The notes under the pieces: model-generated | Database searches by the model: none | The model's input: the letters and a program-made list of their open reading frames with translations, nothing else | What the model was told of the DNA's origin: nothing | Assembly: GCA_958510875.1 (NCBI GenBank) | Contig: OY294068.1 | Location: 192,534,315 to 192,598,314, forward strand | Length of the DNA: 64,000 bases | Direction: 5' to 3' | Source: Endomychus coccineus | Lineage: Eukaryota; Arthropoda; Insecta; Coleoptera; Endomychidae | Shown here: in pieces, positions 47,546 through 59,489 of the stretch | Layout of the letters: each line of letters opens with the position of its first letter | Numbering within the stretch: the stretch's first letter is position 1 | Translations under genes and position numbers: made by a program

Positions 47546-47727
47546 TGAAAATTGAACTAAAGCGCGGGGTAAATATTTTTCAAATCTAACCGTTAATACC
47601 TAAAGACCCACACGGTACATAGATTATTTTTTTAGATTGCGATAGTACTTACAAAGGAATCTCTAAACAAAATTTATAAAAAAGAAAGTATAACCATATG
47701 TATACCACTGAAAACAATAACATTAGG

Positions 47728-47860
47728 AGTCTACCGCCCTTGCTGAACATTATTTTGATTATAACCAACAGTTCGATTATGAAAAAATTATAATTTAGCT
47801 GAAGAAACCTATCATTATGGAAGATTTATCCTGAAGATGACTGACGTAAAACGAGATAAT
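47728..47860 (+). pseudogene. PLE endonuclease C-terminal scrap
   Basis: ALAEHYFDYNQQFDYEK then IIIAEETYHYGRFILKM, matching the end of PLE GIY-YIG domains; sister copy at 12865-12995. Too short for function. Confidence 0.6.
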
Positions 47861-47869
47861 AAGTCAGTG

Positions 47870-48980
47870 GATAGTAGCACCGATGTATAATCATTGAGTC
47901 AAATTTTTATAAGTTTAATTCAATAGAAACTTATAAATTTCTACGAACTACGTTATAATGTTTGAAATTGTGTATATATAGAGAACTGATATGAATCAGT
48001 AATATTGATACATCACAGACCTATCGTGGTCAATAAGTTTGAACACAACTAATTGACATTATCGGTACTTTGGCGTACCCTTATGAAATGTTGCAAAATC
48101 GAGATATCTAAAAAAATCGAGGTAATCATTATTATGATATTTCAAGATATTTTTACTCATGTTCCCTATTTGTAAGTGAGAGCCTTTGATTCTTCTAAGA
48201 GAGATCCTATCTCACATCCGAGATCGTAGATCATACCTTGAATATTAAAAGCGGAAATGATTATTGTTTTGAAATTTGGCTTCATCACACGCATCCGTCG
48301 CTTATCTAAACTTCCCGTGAGTGTACCGTGCTGAATGGGTAATTTACAAAACAATTGTTATTCTCTATTAAACGGTGGCGTCTTATTCACTTTAAAGAAA
48401 GTTTTAGCACACTAGGAATAACGTCGTGCATTCCTTGAATACCTCTCTTCGGATGCACATATATACATACACATACTTTTCAGATTGGTGAATATGTAAA
48501 AGCACTTGACCGACTTTCACAAAGTCTGAAAATTCTGCTTATTCACATTGTATAACTACAAAAGTATTCGAATTATTCTGAATCAGCGTATATGACTAAC
48601 ACGATTTTCTATGTATGTGTGCGTATTCCGAAGTAAAAGTATGAGAGTCTGTAGTGACTAGTGAAAACACAATGGAATAGATTCAATTATATTAGGCGCA
48701 GCGGGCTCTGTTTGAATCGGATGAAGGTCGTTAATCTTGTTTCTTAGTTGGCGTCGAATTTGATTGAGGGATGTGGTGTATACGACTAGAGGATGAGATG
48801 GGTCAGATAAACTGATTTGTTGCTAGAATGTCGCGATACACTGACATTATTCTCAATCATCAAACAATACAGCAGTCGTTGAGCTTTAGATTCCTCACAA
48901 GGTCGCGGATATATATTTTGCCATTCAGCCTCAGACGAGATCCAACCATTTCTGAAGAATATAATTCCCAAAATGTCGAC
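47870..48980. other. no recognised gene
   Basis: AT-rich up to 48600, somewhat richer at 48640-48990, where overlapping frames on both strands (48786-49064) are unrecognised. Confidence 0.35.
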
Positions 48981-48984
48981 TTTT

Positions 48985-49150
48985 GTGGGCTTACAATTCA
49001 GACTTACTGTCAATCTAACAGAAATAAATTCCTAATTTTCTTATTTTATTACGAATGGTCATAGAATGAATATTTTATGCAACGATCATTCAATGATGGC
49101 TATTAATACATGAGCACGAGGTAAGTTACGACACGAGACGAGGGCGAGTG
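48985..49150 (+). repeat. partial copy of the Crypton-region repeat
   Basis: CAGACTTACTGTCAATCTAA through ATTAATACATGAGCACGAGG to ACACGAGACG recurs at 50275-50370 and 50870-51020. Confidence 0.7.
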
Positions 49151-49159
49151 TTTTGAATT

Positions 49160-50230
49160 TTGTGCGAATGTATATATTGCTATTACATGATCATTGCGTA
49201 CACTATTATTTCATAATGTTGTACTAATATAACAAATTTTAAATATTAATCTAGTGTCAGAACGACAGTTCCATTATGTCAATTTTGAATAGTTGCTAAT
49301 GATGACAGCTCTGTCACTATATCTTGTTGGGAAGATGTAAACAGGAAAGATATTTAATCACCAAAGCAGTGGGAAAATTGATTCCCAGCAAAGAGTTACG
49401 ACAAAAATACCATTGTGTTAAAATTCATGAGATTTCTTGTAGAAAATGCCATGCAACACTTTCCGGCCTAGATATGTGATGTTCAACTTTCCTGCCGGAA
49501 ATTAATGACGTAATTTACGTTACGAAAATGGAGAAGGACTTTTATAGGGGCTACGTAATGTAATACGAGCACGATAATGAAACCCCCTTGACAAGTTTCT
49601 GGATCCACTACTGGTGGTATGGATTGTTTTTGTCCCTCTCAATTTTCATTGTAAAGGATTTGAAAACGTGCATTGGATTGCCCTAAATCGTATCTCTAGA
49701 ATGTCAATATTATATGAAGAAATAAGAATTTCTTTTCAATGAGTAACGTTATAAATGTCATTTATATAATAATATAACACACCAATAGTTCAAGATCAAA
49801 TACATTAATATAAACTATTAATCAATGATAATATATGAATATATTTAACGAGCCTAAGGAATGTAAATTTGGACCCGCAGGTCGAACATTCATTCGAGGA
49901 ATGTAACCTTGGGTTACAAGTTTTAAATTTGAATTTAGTTTTATTGTAGGAACTTTAAGAAACTTTATAATGTAAGAGCTTTGGTTGAACATTTCCTTGA
50001 TCATTTACTTAATTTTTGATGATGTTAAGGTATTTTTCCTTCAACTGCCCTATCATTTTGTGTGTGCAATGAGATATTTTTCTACTCATACATTATAATA
50101 CGCGAATTAACTATCTGCCACCGTATTATTAATGTGATCCATTATAACACAGATTTTCTCCATGTAACTGATTTTGGCCAATAGAATCGTTAACACGGAT
50201 TTTCATTATGTAACAGATTTTGGTCAATAA
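49160..50230. other. no gene; small tandem duplication
   Basis: ATTTT-x-ATGTAACNGATTTTGG is present twice at about 50150-50235. Otherwise AT-rich. Confidence 0.4.
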
Positions 50231-50231
50231 A

Positions 50232-50796
50232 AACGCGACATACAGCAATATTTTGTCGATGTCAAATATTTGTTATTTTATTACTAATGATATTAAAAAA
50301 ATTATGCAACGACGTGTAATGGATATTAATACATGAGCAAGAGGTAGGTTACCACACGAGCCGTGGGCTAGTTTTTATCATTTAGAAATAGCAAATAGTA
50401 GTAGTGGGCAGCCAGTAGGTATTCATACATTTGAAAATATGCCTAAGAATATTGTTGCTTTATTAAAACAGCCTCATTCCGAAGAATACACGAGACACTC
50501 TTTTAGAAGGTCTTCGGCTTCTCTACTAGAATATTCTGGTGTAGATCTCCTCACTGTCAAACACCGTAGTTGCTGAAGAAGTAATAGTGTTGCTGAAGGA
50601 TATGTTGAAGACTCCCAAGAAAATAAGAAGAACATTTCTGCAGCTATTCTTGGCATCAGCGATGTTCTTACCCAGTGTTTATTCACCGTAAAAAACCGGA
50701 AATGTCCAAGTAAACAATCAAACCAATGCAACCATTGCGACACCTATGAACAATATAACGTTACACAATTCTGAAATATGTGTTATAGATATAAAC
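50232..50796 (+). pseudogene. Crypton-like tyrosine recombinase C-terminus, unit 1
   Basis: The frame from about 50417 reads VGIHTFENMPKNIVALLKQP, then YTRHSFRRSSASLL, YSGVDLLTVKHRSC, a stop, RSNSVAEGYVEDSQENKK. It matches the catalytic tail of CryptonI-type tyrosine recombinases: H-x2-R (HSFR), the KRHGGW box (here KHRSC-stop) and the nucleophile-bearing VAEGYxEDS. The N-terminal half is absent. The in-frame TGA replaces the conserved Trp. Repeated with divergence in the next unit. Confidence 0.75.
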
Positions 50797-51420
50797 GCGA
50801 CAAAAAGCAATATTTTGTCGATGTCAAATATTGCCTTGAACATCTGAAAGATCTAGAATCTATTTTGAAAATTCAGACTCACTGTTAACCTAACAGAAGT
50901 AAAGTGTACATTTTCCTATTTTATTACTACTGGTAGTAAACAAAACTATGCAACGACATGTAATGGCTATTAATACATGAGTACGAGGTAAGTTACCACA
51001 CGAGCCAGCCGCAGGTGAGTTTTGATTATTTAGGCATGACAAATGTAGTAAGCAGCCAGTAGGTATTCATACATTTGGGAATATGCCTACGAATATTGTT
51101 GTTTCCTTAAAACAGCCTCATTCCGAAGAATAAACAGGACACTTTTTTAGAAGGCCTTCTTCACTTCACTTCTAGTGTAGATCTTCTCACTGTCAAACAC
51201 CGGGGCTGCTGGAAAAGTGATAGTGTTGCTGAAGGATATATTGAAGACTCCCAAGATAATAAGAAAAACAGCTCTGCAGCTATTGTTGGCATCAGCGATA
51301 TTCTTACCCCATGTTTATTCCTCGCAAGAAACTGAGAATGTCTAAGTAAACAATTGAACCATTGCAACCATTGCGACACTGATGAGTAATATCAAGTTAC
51401 ATATTTGTAAAAAATGTGTT
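50797..51420 (+). pseudogene. Crypton-like tyrosine recombinase C-terminus, unit 2
   Basis: Same order as unit 1: ACGCGAC...CAATATTTTGTCGATGTC leader, ATTAATACATGAGTACGAGG block, then VGIHTFGNMPTNIVVSLKQP, stops and shifts, KTPGLLEK in place of the KRHGGW region, and VAEGYIEDSQDNKK. More decayed in the central part but with a cleaner nucleophile box. Units begin about 565 bp apart, so this is a tandem duplication, not two independent insertions. Confidence 0.75.
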
Positions 51421-51424
51421 ATGA

Positions 51425-52885
51425 ATTATAATCGTTCAATTTTGTTATTCTTTTAAATAAAAATTTGATATTTTGCTCAATTACATGGTTTTAATCATTA
51501 TATTACATTATAGTACTCAGTACTATGATGCAATCATAAAAGCACTCAGTCCGAAAAAGTATGTCAGTTTGACACTGAAAATGACATCTATAACGATGTC
51601 ATTATGAGACGTCAGAAGATAAAACAAAGTTTTGAGACATGCAATATGTAAATTGGTTCATATTAAATGATACGTGATTTTGATTGGAACATGCAGATTA
51701 TGCTTGTTAGCGTTTTGCTACAATTGTTATATTGGCGAGAGATTTGTTGTTCGACACGTGTAATAGAAACGAATAGCGAATCGCTATTTTTCTACCGTGC
51801 AACGTTCTCAAATTGCTGATCGTAAGTTGTTCCGAGATAATGGCGAGGATAGTGAATGTTATCGAACGAAGCGGTGTTTTGTCAGTATTGTAAAACATCC
51901 GTACGAAAGGTCATCAGCCGAGGTCGTCTAGTATGCTATCATTCTATCTCTAATACGTTTTCGTATGAGCTTCGTTTCTATTATGCTTGAGCTTGACGCC
52001 ATTCTATCATGTAAGATACGCTCATCAACTCGGATATGTTAACAATAATTATATTATAATAATATCTGCAGATCGCATTCACCTTTGTTTATGTTTTATT
52101 TGCACGACCTCCAATAGCATATCTTTATTTAGGTTGTTGTGAATATTATCTAAGAAAGAATCAATGCAAGTATTTTGAAACTGTGACGTCGAATGTAAGT
52201 GTTAAATACGTAGGTACTTGTGACTTAATTTATTCACTATCCATTGTATTTTGTAATCACCCTAAGAGTGTTTTGAATCTTGGGTGTCTGATTGTATTAT
52301 TCCAGTTCAAAATATTTAGAAAGTCACTGATTGATCAAATTAATCAATGTAACATTTTCAAGGCGAATTATACATTTGAATTGGACACTTCACATGTTTT
52401 AGGCCGATAGAAATGGGAACAATGAATAATCTTACAAAAAAAAATAATGTCAACTCCTGGAATGGGGATATTAGGAAATAATATAACTGAGGTAGTACAG
52501 GTCTCTCATCAGTGAGTCAGCATCGAGTTGAACGACGGCAGGTAAAATATATTCAAAAAGCCACGAAGACAAAAACAGGTTCGAGTTCCTCTACCAAAAA
52601 CACCCTAATGAAGGTGAGCAAGGTAATTAACATTATAGGTACCTGTTTTTATAGTGAATCGAATAAAGAATTTTAGTTTCTTGAAAAACTTCAGTTTAAA
52701 TTGAACCCCATAGTAGTTTATTCCTAAAATGAGTAGTTTTGAGATGTACAGTGAAAAAGACAAAGTTGCTAGTTGTGCAAAATAAGATATTCCGACTTGA
52801 TCACATCGCGAAATGTGGTAAATAGACGTGGCGATTTACGAAGACCAATGGAAAAACCATGTGTAAGACGAAACACAATGGACAA
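51425..52885. other. no recognised gene
   Basis: A 75-codon plus frame at 52183-52410 is unrecognised. The remainder is AT-rich. Confidence 0.35.
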
Positions 52886-52890
52886 TGTAG

Positions 52891-53128
52891 GAAATTCGTG
52901 GCTTGCAGACAATTTAAGTTATCCAATTTACTGAAAAAGATTATCCTTGAGCAGGATTCGAACCTGCGACCTCTAGATTGCTGGTCAGTGCTCTAACAAC
53001 TGAGCTACCGAGAGCTCAGTTGGTGGAGCACTGACCGACAACATAGAGGTCGCATGTTCGAATCCTGCACGAGGGTAGACTTTTTCAGGAAATTGAATAG
53101 CTCAACTTGTCTGCAGGCTACGAATTTT
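52891..53128. repeat. 238-bp palindrome with tRNA-like arms
   Basis: Arm 1 (52891-53006) and arm 2 (53013-53128) are near-complementary around a 6-bp loop. Each arm, read away from the centre, has an A-box-like TAGCTCAGTTGTTAGAGC (arm 1) or AGCTCAGTTGGTGGAGC (arm 2), a GAGGTCGCA stretch and a B box (GGTTCGAATCC at 52964-52954; TGTTCGAATCC at 53055-53065). The anticodon stems do not pair well and the 5' acceptor half is lost at the centre, so these are not functional tRNA genes. Closest idea: a head-to-head tRNA-derived SINE or foldback element. Confidence 0.85.
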
Positions 53129-53479
53129 CTAATTGAAAAGATATCACAAACGCGACAACCTTTTTAAAAAACAATGAAGAATGTTGACGTACTGATGGAG
53201 AACCATTTTCCACAGCTCAATCAAAGAAGATAAATGGCTCACAGAGATGGTTAGCAATACATGCAAACAGAAAGTTGTTGACTATTTATTTGAGAAGCCT
53301 TACAAATTGATGATGAGTGAATTAAGACAATTGGTCGTAAATACATTTGACAAGTTCAGGAATAGTGTATTAGGAAAATAAGAACGAACATGCACCATGC
53401 ACGTCATTCTTAATTATCGGCGTTACTACTACTACTAATTATTCTATTTTGCAATATCTGTTCTGGTGTTCATCTATTT

Positions 53480-53650
53480 CCTTCCTGTACCTATATTTGA
53501 TCTCAGATCATTGACAGAACTTCATTTTTGAAAACCTTATGCCTAAGGTATCCCCCAGGGCTAACATCTGGTATTGAGAGATCCGGTGCTCTCGCTGGCC
53601 ATGGCGAATATCCATCACGAGAAATCAAATGTTGACTTTGACGTCTAGGA
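53480..53650 (-). pseudogene. Tc/mariner-type transposase C-terminal fragment
   Basis: The minus strand reads SRDGYSPWPARAPDLSIPD then YLRHKVFKNE, matching the WIGRGGPxxWPPRSPDLTPxDFxLWGxLK block that ends many insect DDE/D transposases. Both catalytic residues expected in this stretch are altered or lost. Confidence 0.75.
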
Positions 53651-53994
53651 GTCTGAAGCATAACGAATAGTCGATTGCAAATAGAACAGGAAACTTAAAA
53701 CTTGGAACTAATGATAGTATCATTCAATCGTGGTTCTATACATTGATCGTAACTTTGGGAAGAAATGTACAGAATAGTCTTTGGAATCCATGTTTGTCAT
53801 ATTTCTGTTTTGAGAAACTACCCACCTTCTTCGAGAACTTTCTTCACCGGTCACATGGCTGGTTAACCAGCGTTGGCGATATTAACATATGGAGGTACCA
53901 CCTAATTGTGTTCCTATCTGGAGATCTAGACAACCCCATGAAATGTGGTGAGTGAATTCATATTATGAAGGCACTTGTGGTTATCTTATTATGA

Positions 53995-54270
53995 CCAGCA
54001 CTACAATGTTCAAGTTGGCCACAAGCAGGCATTATGGAACGGAATAGGCTGTTGGTAAGCCTGGAGAATCTCAGTATTCTGAACGATCTCAGATATCGTA
54101 ATAACCACTCCTCCAACTTCATCTTGCCAGTAAAAGATGAATGGATGCGTCTGTTGGTTTAATGACGGCTCCAAAAGATCCCAGTGTTAGAGCCGGAATA
54201 TACTGTTGTGGTCCGAGGTCTTGACTATATGTTACTCTCGGTGCTCATATAGCTGACGAAAATCATTGTC
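53995..54270 (+). pseudogene. LOA/I/R1-like RNase H N-terminal fragment
   Basis: Nucleotide match to 5005-5150 (GCATTATGGAACGGAATAGG), giving IMERNRLLVSLENLSIL, then a WFNDGSKRS motif (RNase H DGS) and a GAHIADENHCHSETL-like tail. Frameshifted and truncated both sides. Confidence 0.65.
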
Positions 54271-54274
54271 ATTC

Positions 54275-55525
54275 AGAAACCCTGTTAAATTATAATATGC
54301 TTTCTTTGTTAAACAGTTCGTCAGAGATAATTTTATTTTGGTGAGACTTTCCTTCATAATGAAATTTGGCGTTTTATAACAAATTTTCAGTATGTTGTAT
54401 AAGATATTTTTCTAGATGTAAGAATATTTAGGCTTATCTCTAATCTAATTGCTCTCATTTCTTGTATCATACGAAAATATCACAAGATTCGAAAAGCTCG
54501 GGAGTTTTTTCGATAAATGTAATGGATACATAGATATAGGGACCGGTAATAGCAATGAAAAATTGCTTGCAACTGTCAGTTTTTAACAACAGAAGTATGT
54601 TTCGTAAGCTATTCTCCTGAAGTCTGAATATTGATTTCTGATGAATTTCCCCAAGCAATTATGCCGATCTTAGACGAGATTCAATGTAAGCGAAGTAGGC
54701 AATAAAAGCTGTTTTGTCATTTACCAAATAACGTAGAGTTCTTAGTGCATATGCATTTTTTGATAAATTTTTTGCTACATCATCATAAAAAGATTCTAGA
54801 TGGATGATACCACATTTTTCAATCAATTCACAAAATTAATCAACTGAATATGTGTTTTGACAATTCATCTAGTATTTCCAGTAGATCAGAAAAACTTTCA
54901 TTCGGTGTTTTCAGTGTTACAGCGTAATGCAAAGAGAATGTAAGAATTCATGAGATATCCAAATGAAATCGCACAAATACTGTGAAATGTAAATACGTAT
55001 TTAGACAACTGAGTTGGCATCTTCAGTTATATTTATTAATTATGTGTGTTCACCGTGCCACATGGTGAAGTGACCAGAATAGACTTTATACAATTGGTGC
55101 ATAACTTCTCTATTCACGTGTGAAGCTCGGACATAATGGATATTCTCTTGTCTCTATTAGTTTCACTTGTATATTTGCTGTACCCCCTTGGAATTAATGT
55201 TACTGTAAACATCAGATGATGTTCGTAAGACATACGTTAATGACACATTGGTCACACTAGATGTAGTATGCTCTAGTTTGGAGATAGTTGTCCAGAAGAC
55301 GAATGTTTCTCGAATCAACATTTCTACAACCTGTCACCAATTAAGATGACATTAACCATCATAGCGCGACATTTACATAAATTATAAACGAACGATATCT
55401 AAAATATGCAAATCCCCGTCATCAGACACATAAACTGTTACATTTATCTTACCTTATAACTGCAATTCCGTATTCCAAATTATTCCATAATAGTTAATTG
55501 GGTTCTTCAGCTGTTCACTATTTAA
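54275..55525. other. no feature seen
   Basis: AT-rich DNA. Confidence 0.4.
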
Positions 55526-55529
55526 CGAT

Positions 55530-55890
55530 AGCCTATTCACAAGATAAGACGCGGAACATCTGCGAAGCGATATCGATTTTCGGACTAACTGGCGTAAACA
55601 AGTTTCTCCGATCACCAAAACTAATCACTCGTGTCAAGTTGGCGATGGCGTAAAGTGGATATTCGAGCCACGGATGCTTATGGGTCGGATTGTTGTTTGT
55701 TGATCTATCAATTAACGGTAGGTAAGAAACTATAACTGTATGAAGTACACGGCGATCGGCCACAGACTACACAGAATTGTGCTACTTGTTGTTGCGTTGC
55801 AGTCTCTTGGACGGAGGCATTCGGTGTTAACGTGCTTTCTCAATGACATTGGGCCCCGTCTCACACTCTCTCTTCAGATTCTAGAAGAAT
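55530..55890 (-). promoter_or_regulatory. CpG-richer patch, possible 5' exon or promoter of the glutaredoxin gene
   Basis: This patch has clearly more CG dinucleotides than its flanks (for example CGCGGAACATCTGCGAAGCG). The minus strand is open for 76 codons (55763-55533) and a weak GTGAAT donor-like site lies near 55540. The coding exon at 44330 needs an upstream non-coding exon on the same strand, so this is a candidate. It could equally be an unrelated gene end. Confidence 0.2.
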
Positions 55891-55899
55891 TGCGTGCTT

Positions 55900-56440
55900 C
55901 ATTTAACCTTAATTATTCATTACAGTACGTATGGATTTTCGTTTGGAAATATGGGCGTTGAGTTATTGAAGACACCATTCGGTTCTCATGGTATAATGGA
56001 ATACGTGAGACTAGAAAATTGGATAGACACATGAAAAGCAGGAACGAATAATTTTTCCGGCATTCTAGTAGAGGAAATAAAGCAGAAAGGAGGCCAGAGT
56101 AAAAAAAAATCGGCAGAACCGACTTTGATGATGTCTTTTAAACGATTCTAGAAGTCATTTGAAAAAAATGTTCACAGTTTATTTTTACATGACATGTAGT
56201 TTAGCATTTCTAGAGAGGGAAATGTATTTTTTTCGAATGCATTTTCAGGAGATAATATTAAAAATGGCCAAATACATGTAAAATAGGCCAGAATTTTTTA
56301 CTCGAAGGTTTTTGGGCTGCTAATCACGAGTCCGTTGCCAGATTCGAACTACGAATTGGTTGAAAAGCGTGTTCAAGATGTCAAGTAAATAAAAATCCTT
56401 ACTTATAATCGAGCTTGTTCGTTTATAGTAGATTTTGTTA
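55900..56440. other. no feature seen
   Basis: AT-rich DNA. Confidence 0.4.
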
Positions 56441-56459
56441 TAAGTAAAAGTGTATAAAG

Positions 56460-56820
56460 CCATATATTTTACTTTTAAACAAAGCTACTACGAACAGACA
56501 AGCGGATGTGCAATGGGCAATCCACTCTCTCCATTTCAAATCGATATTTTTCTGAGTGAACTTAAAACCTCATCAAAATTACGATCAAATCATTTCCCAA
56601 GAGGTTGACATAGATATGTCAATGATATTTTCTTCATTGAAATTTCAAGTGTTCGAGGAAGGTATGAGTATGATGCGATATTCACCAAAAATAGTTACTT
56701 CTCTTGATAGTCTAAAATTTATGCTTCAAGAATGAGCTACTTTCAAAACTGCAAGTTCACGATTACGATTCTGTGGTCAGACTTGAGTAGAAGGCAATAT
56801 GGAACGTGAATTCCCACATG
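56460..56820 (+). pseudogene. Penelope-like element RT fragment
   Basis: The frame reads FTFKQSYYEQTSGCAMGNPL then SPFQIDIFLSELK and RYVNDIFFIEI. It is the PLE RT block YEQxxGxxMGxPLSPxxAxIFM ... YVDD, with the catalytic YVDD mutated to YVND and a stop between. The downstream LPFLD segment and endonuclease are not recognisable. Confidence 0.85.
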
Positions 56821-57106
56821 TTCATGAATGCTTTCCCAATAAGCATAATCGCATGGTTGAAATTAGTTTCTGTATCTTAGATGTTCCCGGTAGTTTGAAT
56901 ATTGTTAAATTAGTAGTGAAAGCATCAGCAAATATAATGATTGCAAATTCACTAGTTGAGTTACTAAACTCGCAGGAACAGCAGTACATTCTAATCTCTC
57001 CAAGCATAATTTTCTGCTTCTGCTGCTAGATTTTGAGTAACTCTATAATAGTATAGCATTCGAATGAATTTACTCATCAAGTATGATTGATTTGTCTCTA
57101 TTTGTA

Positions 57107-57256
57107 TCGTTTAAAGATGGCACGCTAGTGTCTAAACTATAGACACGATTTGTTCCTATAATATATTTGATGAAAAACAAAGTAAAAGTGTTTTATTTCA
57201 TAATATCAATATGATAAATTATCACAAAGTAATGGCTTCCACCATTTAATTGGATT
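57107..57256 (+). repeat. dispersed repeat, probable PLE 3' end (copy 2)
   Basis: Partner of 14985-15137; closely similar over about 150 bp. It follows the PLE RT remnant in the same orientation. The hairpin is mutated here (CACGCTAGTGTCTAAACT). Confidence 0.65.
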
Positions 57257-57259
57257 TTT

Positions 57260-59270
57260 CTCCTTTGAGGAACTATTAGCTTCTCCAACTGCATAAATGG
57301 TGAAAGTGAGGTTAATCACAGACTCGGAAGGGAGAAATCAGTTAGGAAGCAGTTCACTTCATTCTGAAACATCATCATATCCAACCGAGAATGATTTTCC
57401 CCATGTAAAAATTGTCAAGGAATCACAGCTCAAAATAGAGCTAATCTGGTACTGTTCTCAAAACACTCAGGATGAAATGTGGCTTATGGTATTATCATCC
57501 TCTCTTCTGGAAGGAACCAGGTAATTTAAAGCCCTCTGCATTCATATAGGAAGGATGAAGGATGAGAAATAATTGATGAATTTGAAAGGAAGAAATATAT
57601 ACAGAGATGGTGTCTTGTATATACACAATCTCTCAGTAACCCTAACGCTTGACTAAGACGTATGCGTGCAATGGATGCATTATAACTTGATATGCTGAGA
57701 AAACCCTTCAAAAACTCAACGGCAAGTCTAAATTTTCAAAGTGGAATCATTTTCAATTTATCAATGATCCAATTCAGCTCATGGTCTTTACTGGGCACCA
57801 AACATTTTTATTATCTCATCGTTCGCCCAAAAAAAGGTGACAATCTTGTAGCAACTGAATTTATTCAACATTGTGTTGAATAAAGAGTCGGGTTTATGAA
57901 ACTTCCTCTCAAATAGAATTTAAGATGATAAATGAAGGAAGAGAAAGTTAATATCGGTCAAGACGACCAAGGGAGTTGCCAAGTGGATAAGCAATTTCAT
58001 CGGTATTTTATCCATCGAATAGTCATATTTTGAATGTGATACATAACAAGATTAATCAACTTTGCAACAAGAGATCAAAAATCAGTAGAACACAAGTCCG
58101 GTACAGTTTTCAAGGTAAAATATGTTAACAAAACTTTTGTCGAAATGAGAATTAGGAAATCAATCAGTTCATTCTATATATGATGCAACAATATTGGATA
58201 AGAAACTAATGAATTTATTGAGTTGAAAGGCTTTGAAGCCAATTAAAATGATTTAGCATTTATGAATTTAAAGTGAAATCATATCCAAAACATATTTTAA
58301 TTTTCCGTCACACATTCTTCAGATACCCTAATGTATTTATAGATTAGAGAATGGAGATCTGAAATGAATTACTCTGTATTGTATAGGGAATATTCCTGTT
58401 AATGGTTCGAGGAAGTTGATTTAGATAGTTCATCAGCCTTGAGATTGACTAATATAACACACAGTTAATTAATTGCTTCGTATAGTCGACAGTTAAAACG
58501 AATTATTTCAAGTTATTAATACAGTTTAAGTTTAATTCTGGTGCAATAACAGTTTGAAGTAATATCATTTTGTATTGCGGAACCATAAGTAATTCAATCA
58601 TGAGAAAAGGTATTTTTCACAATAAATTGTTCATTTTGAACGGTGTATATTCAAAAAATCTCAATCAGGTGAATTATGAGGAACAAATGAGTTTAAGCCA
58701 AACAACAGAATCAGAATCACTTTGAGAGCTATTGTGATTATAACAATGTTGATGTTGCATCGGAGGAATCTTTCAATTGTATTGTATCTGTAAATATTGC
58801 CAATAAATTATTAAGCTTTACTCCTGTATCAGTAGATGCCCTAAAAAGAGAATAAAAGTACACCAACAAATAGTGAAAAGAGCAACAAGCAAAATTAGAT
58901 CCTTCAATAAATTGTTAAGGAATATGAAGAAGAGAGGACAGCTATACGCTTCTTGATTTATTTGAAGGAACTTCTTTGAAACTATTCAAGAATGTTGATA
59001 CCAATAAATTAGGAAGAAGAAAAGGGCATCGTTATTGTAATGAGGTGTAAAAGTTTTACTTTACACTCTATTGTAATTCAACAACAGCACTGTAATCACT
59101 GACATATATATTCAATTAGGAAGCTATTTTGCAACGCACTCATATACTCGCTTATTAACAGCTATAAACATGTTCCAACAACTCAAGGATGCCTAAGGAA
59201 CAGGGGCAACATATAATTTCTCACAAGAAACAGATAAAACTCCGTTAAATTATGATATTTATCACCTACT
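57260..59270. other. no recognised gene
   Basis: Only short frames; AT-rich, with no named element. Confidence 0.4.
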
Positions 59271-59274
59271 AGTC

Positions 59275-59480
59275 AAGAGCCATTAAGACTAAACGGTACT
59301 GTCCACTCCAGGCTTTTTGTTGAAGACGTCACACTTACGTTTGTAGTCAGCTTTCAGGCTTTGTATCTAGCGGATATTGCCTGAACGTCAAACATAAGAA
59401 CAATACTCCGAAACAGGTCGAATCTGTGCCTTCTAGATATTATGAGGTGCTGCTGCAGCTCTTAATTGATAAGGCACTGG
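59275..59480 (-). repeat. dispersed repeat joined to a Jockey-like thumb scrap
   Basis: 59275-59405 is the inverted partner of 12690-12850. Immediately adjoining, 59408-59475 (CAGGTCGAATCTGTGCCTTC) resembles the RT thumb region at 31258-31330 (minus strand). Confidence 0.55.
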
Positions 59481-59489
59481 ATATTAAAG

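Noticed and set aside
50474..51379. Minus-strand 72-89 codon frames in the Crypton region
   Set aside because: The plus strand gives recombinase motifs in both units; the minus frames are antisense shadows.
52940..53020. Functional tRNA gene on the minus strand
   Set aside because: The D-arm and T-arm sequences are tRNA-like but the anticodon stem (CTGAC against CTAGA) does not pair and the 5' acceptor strand is missing.
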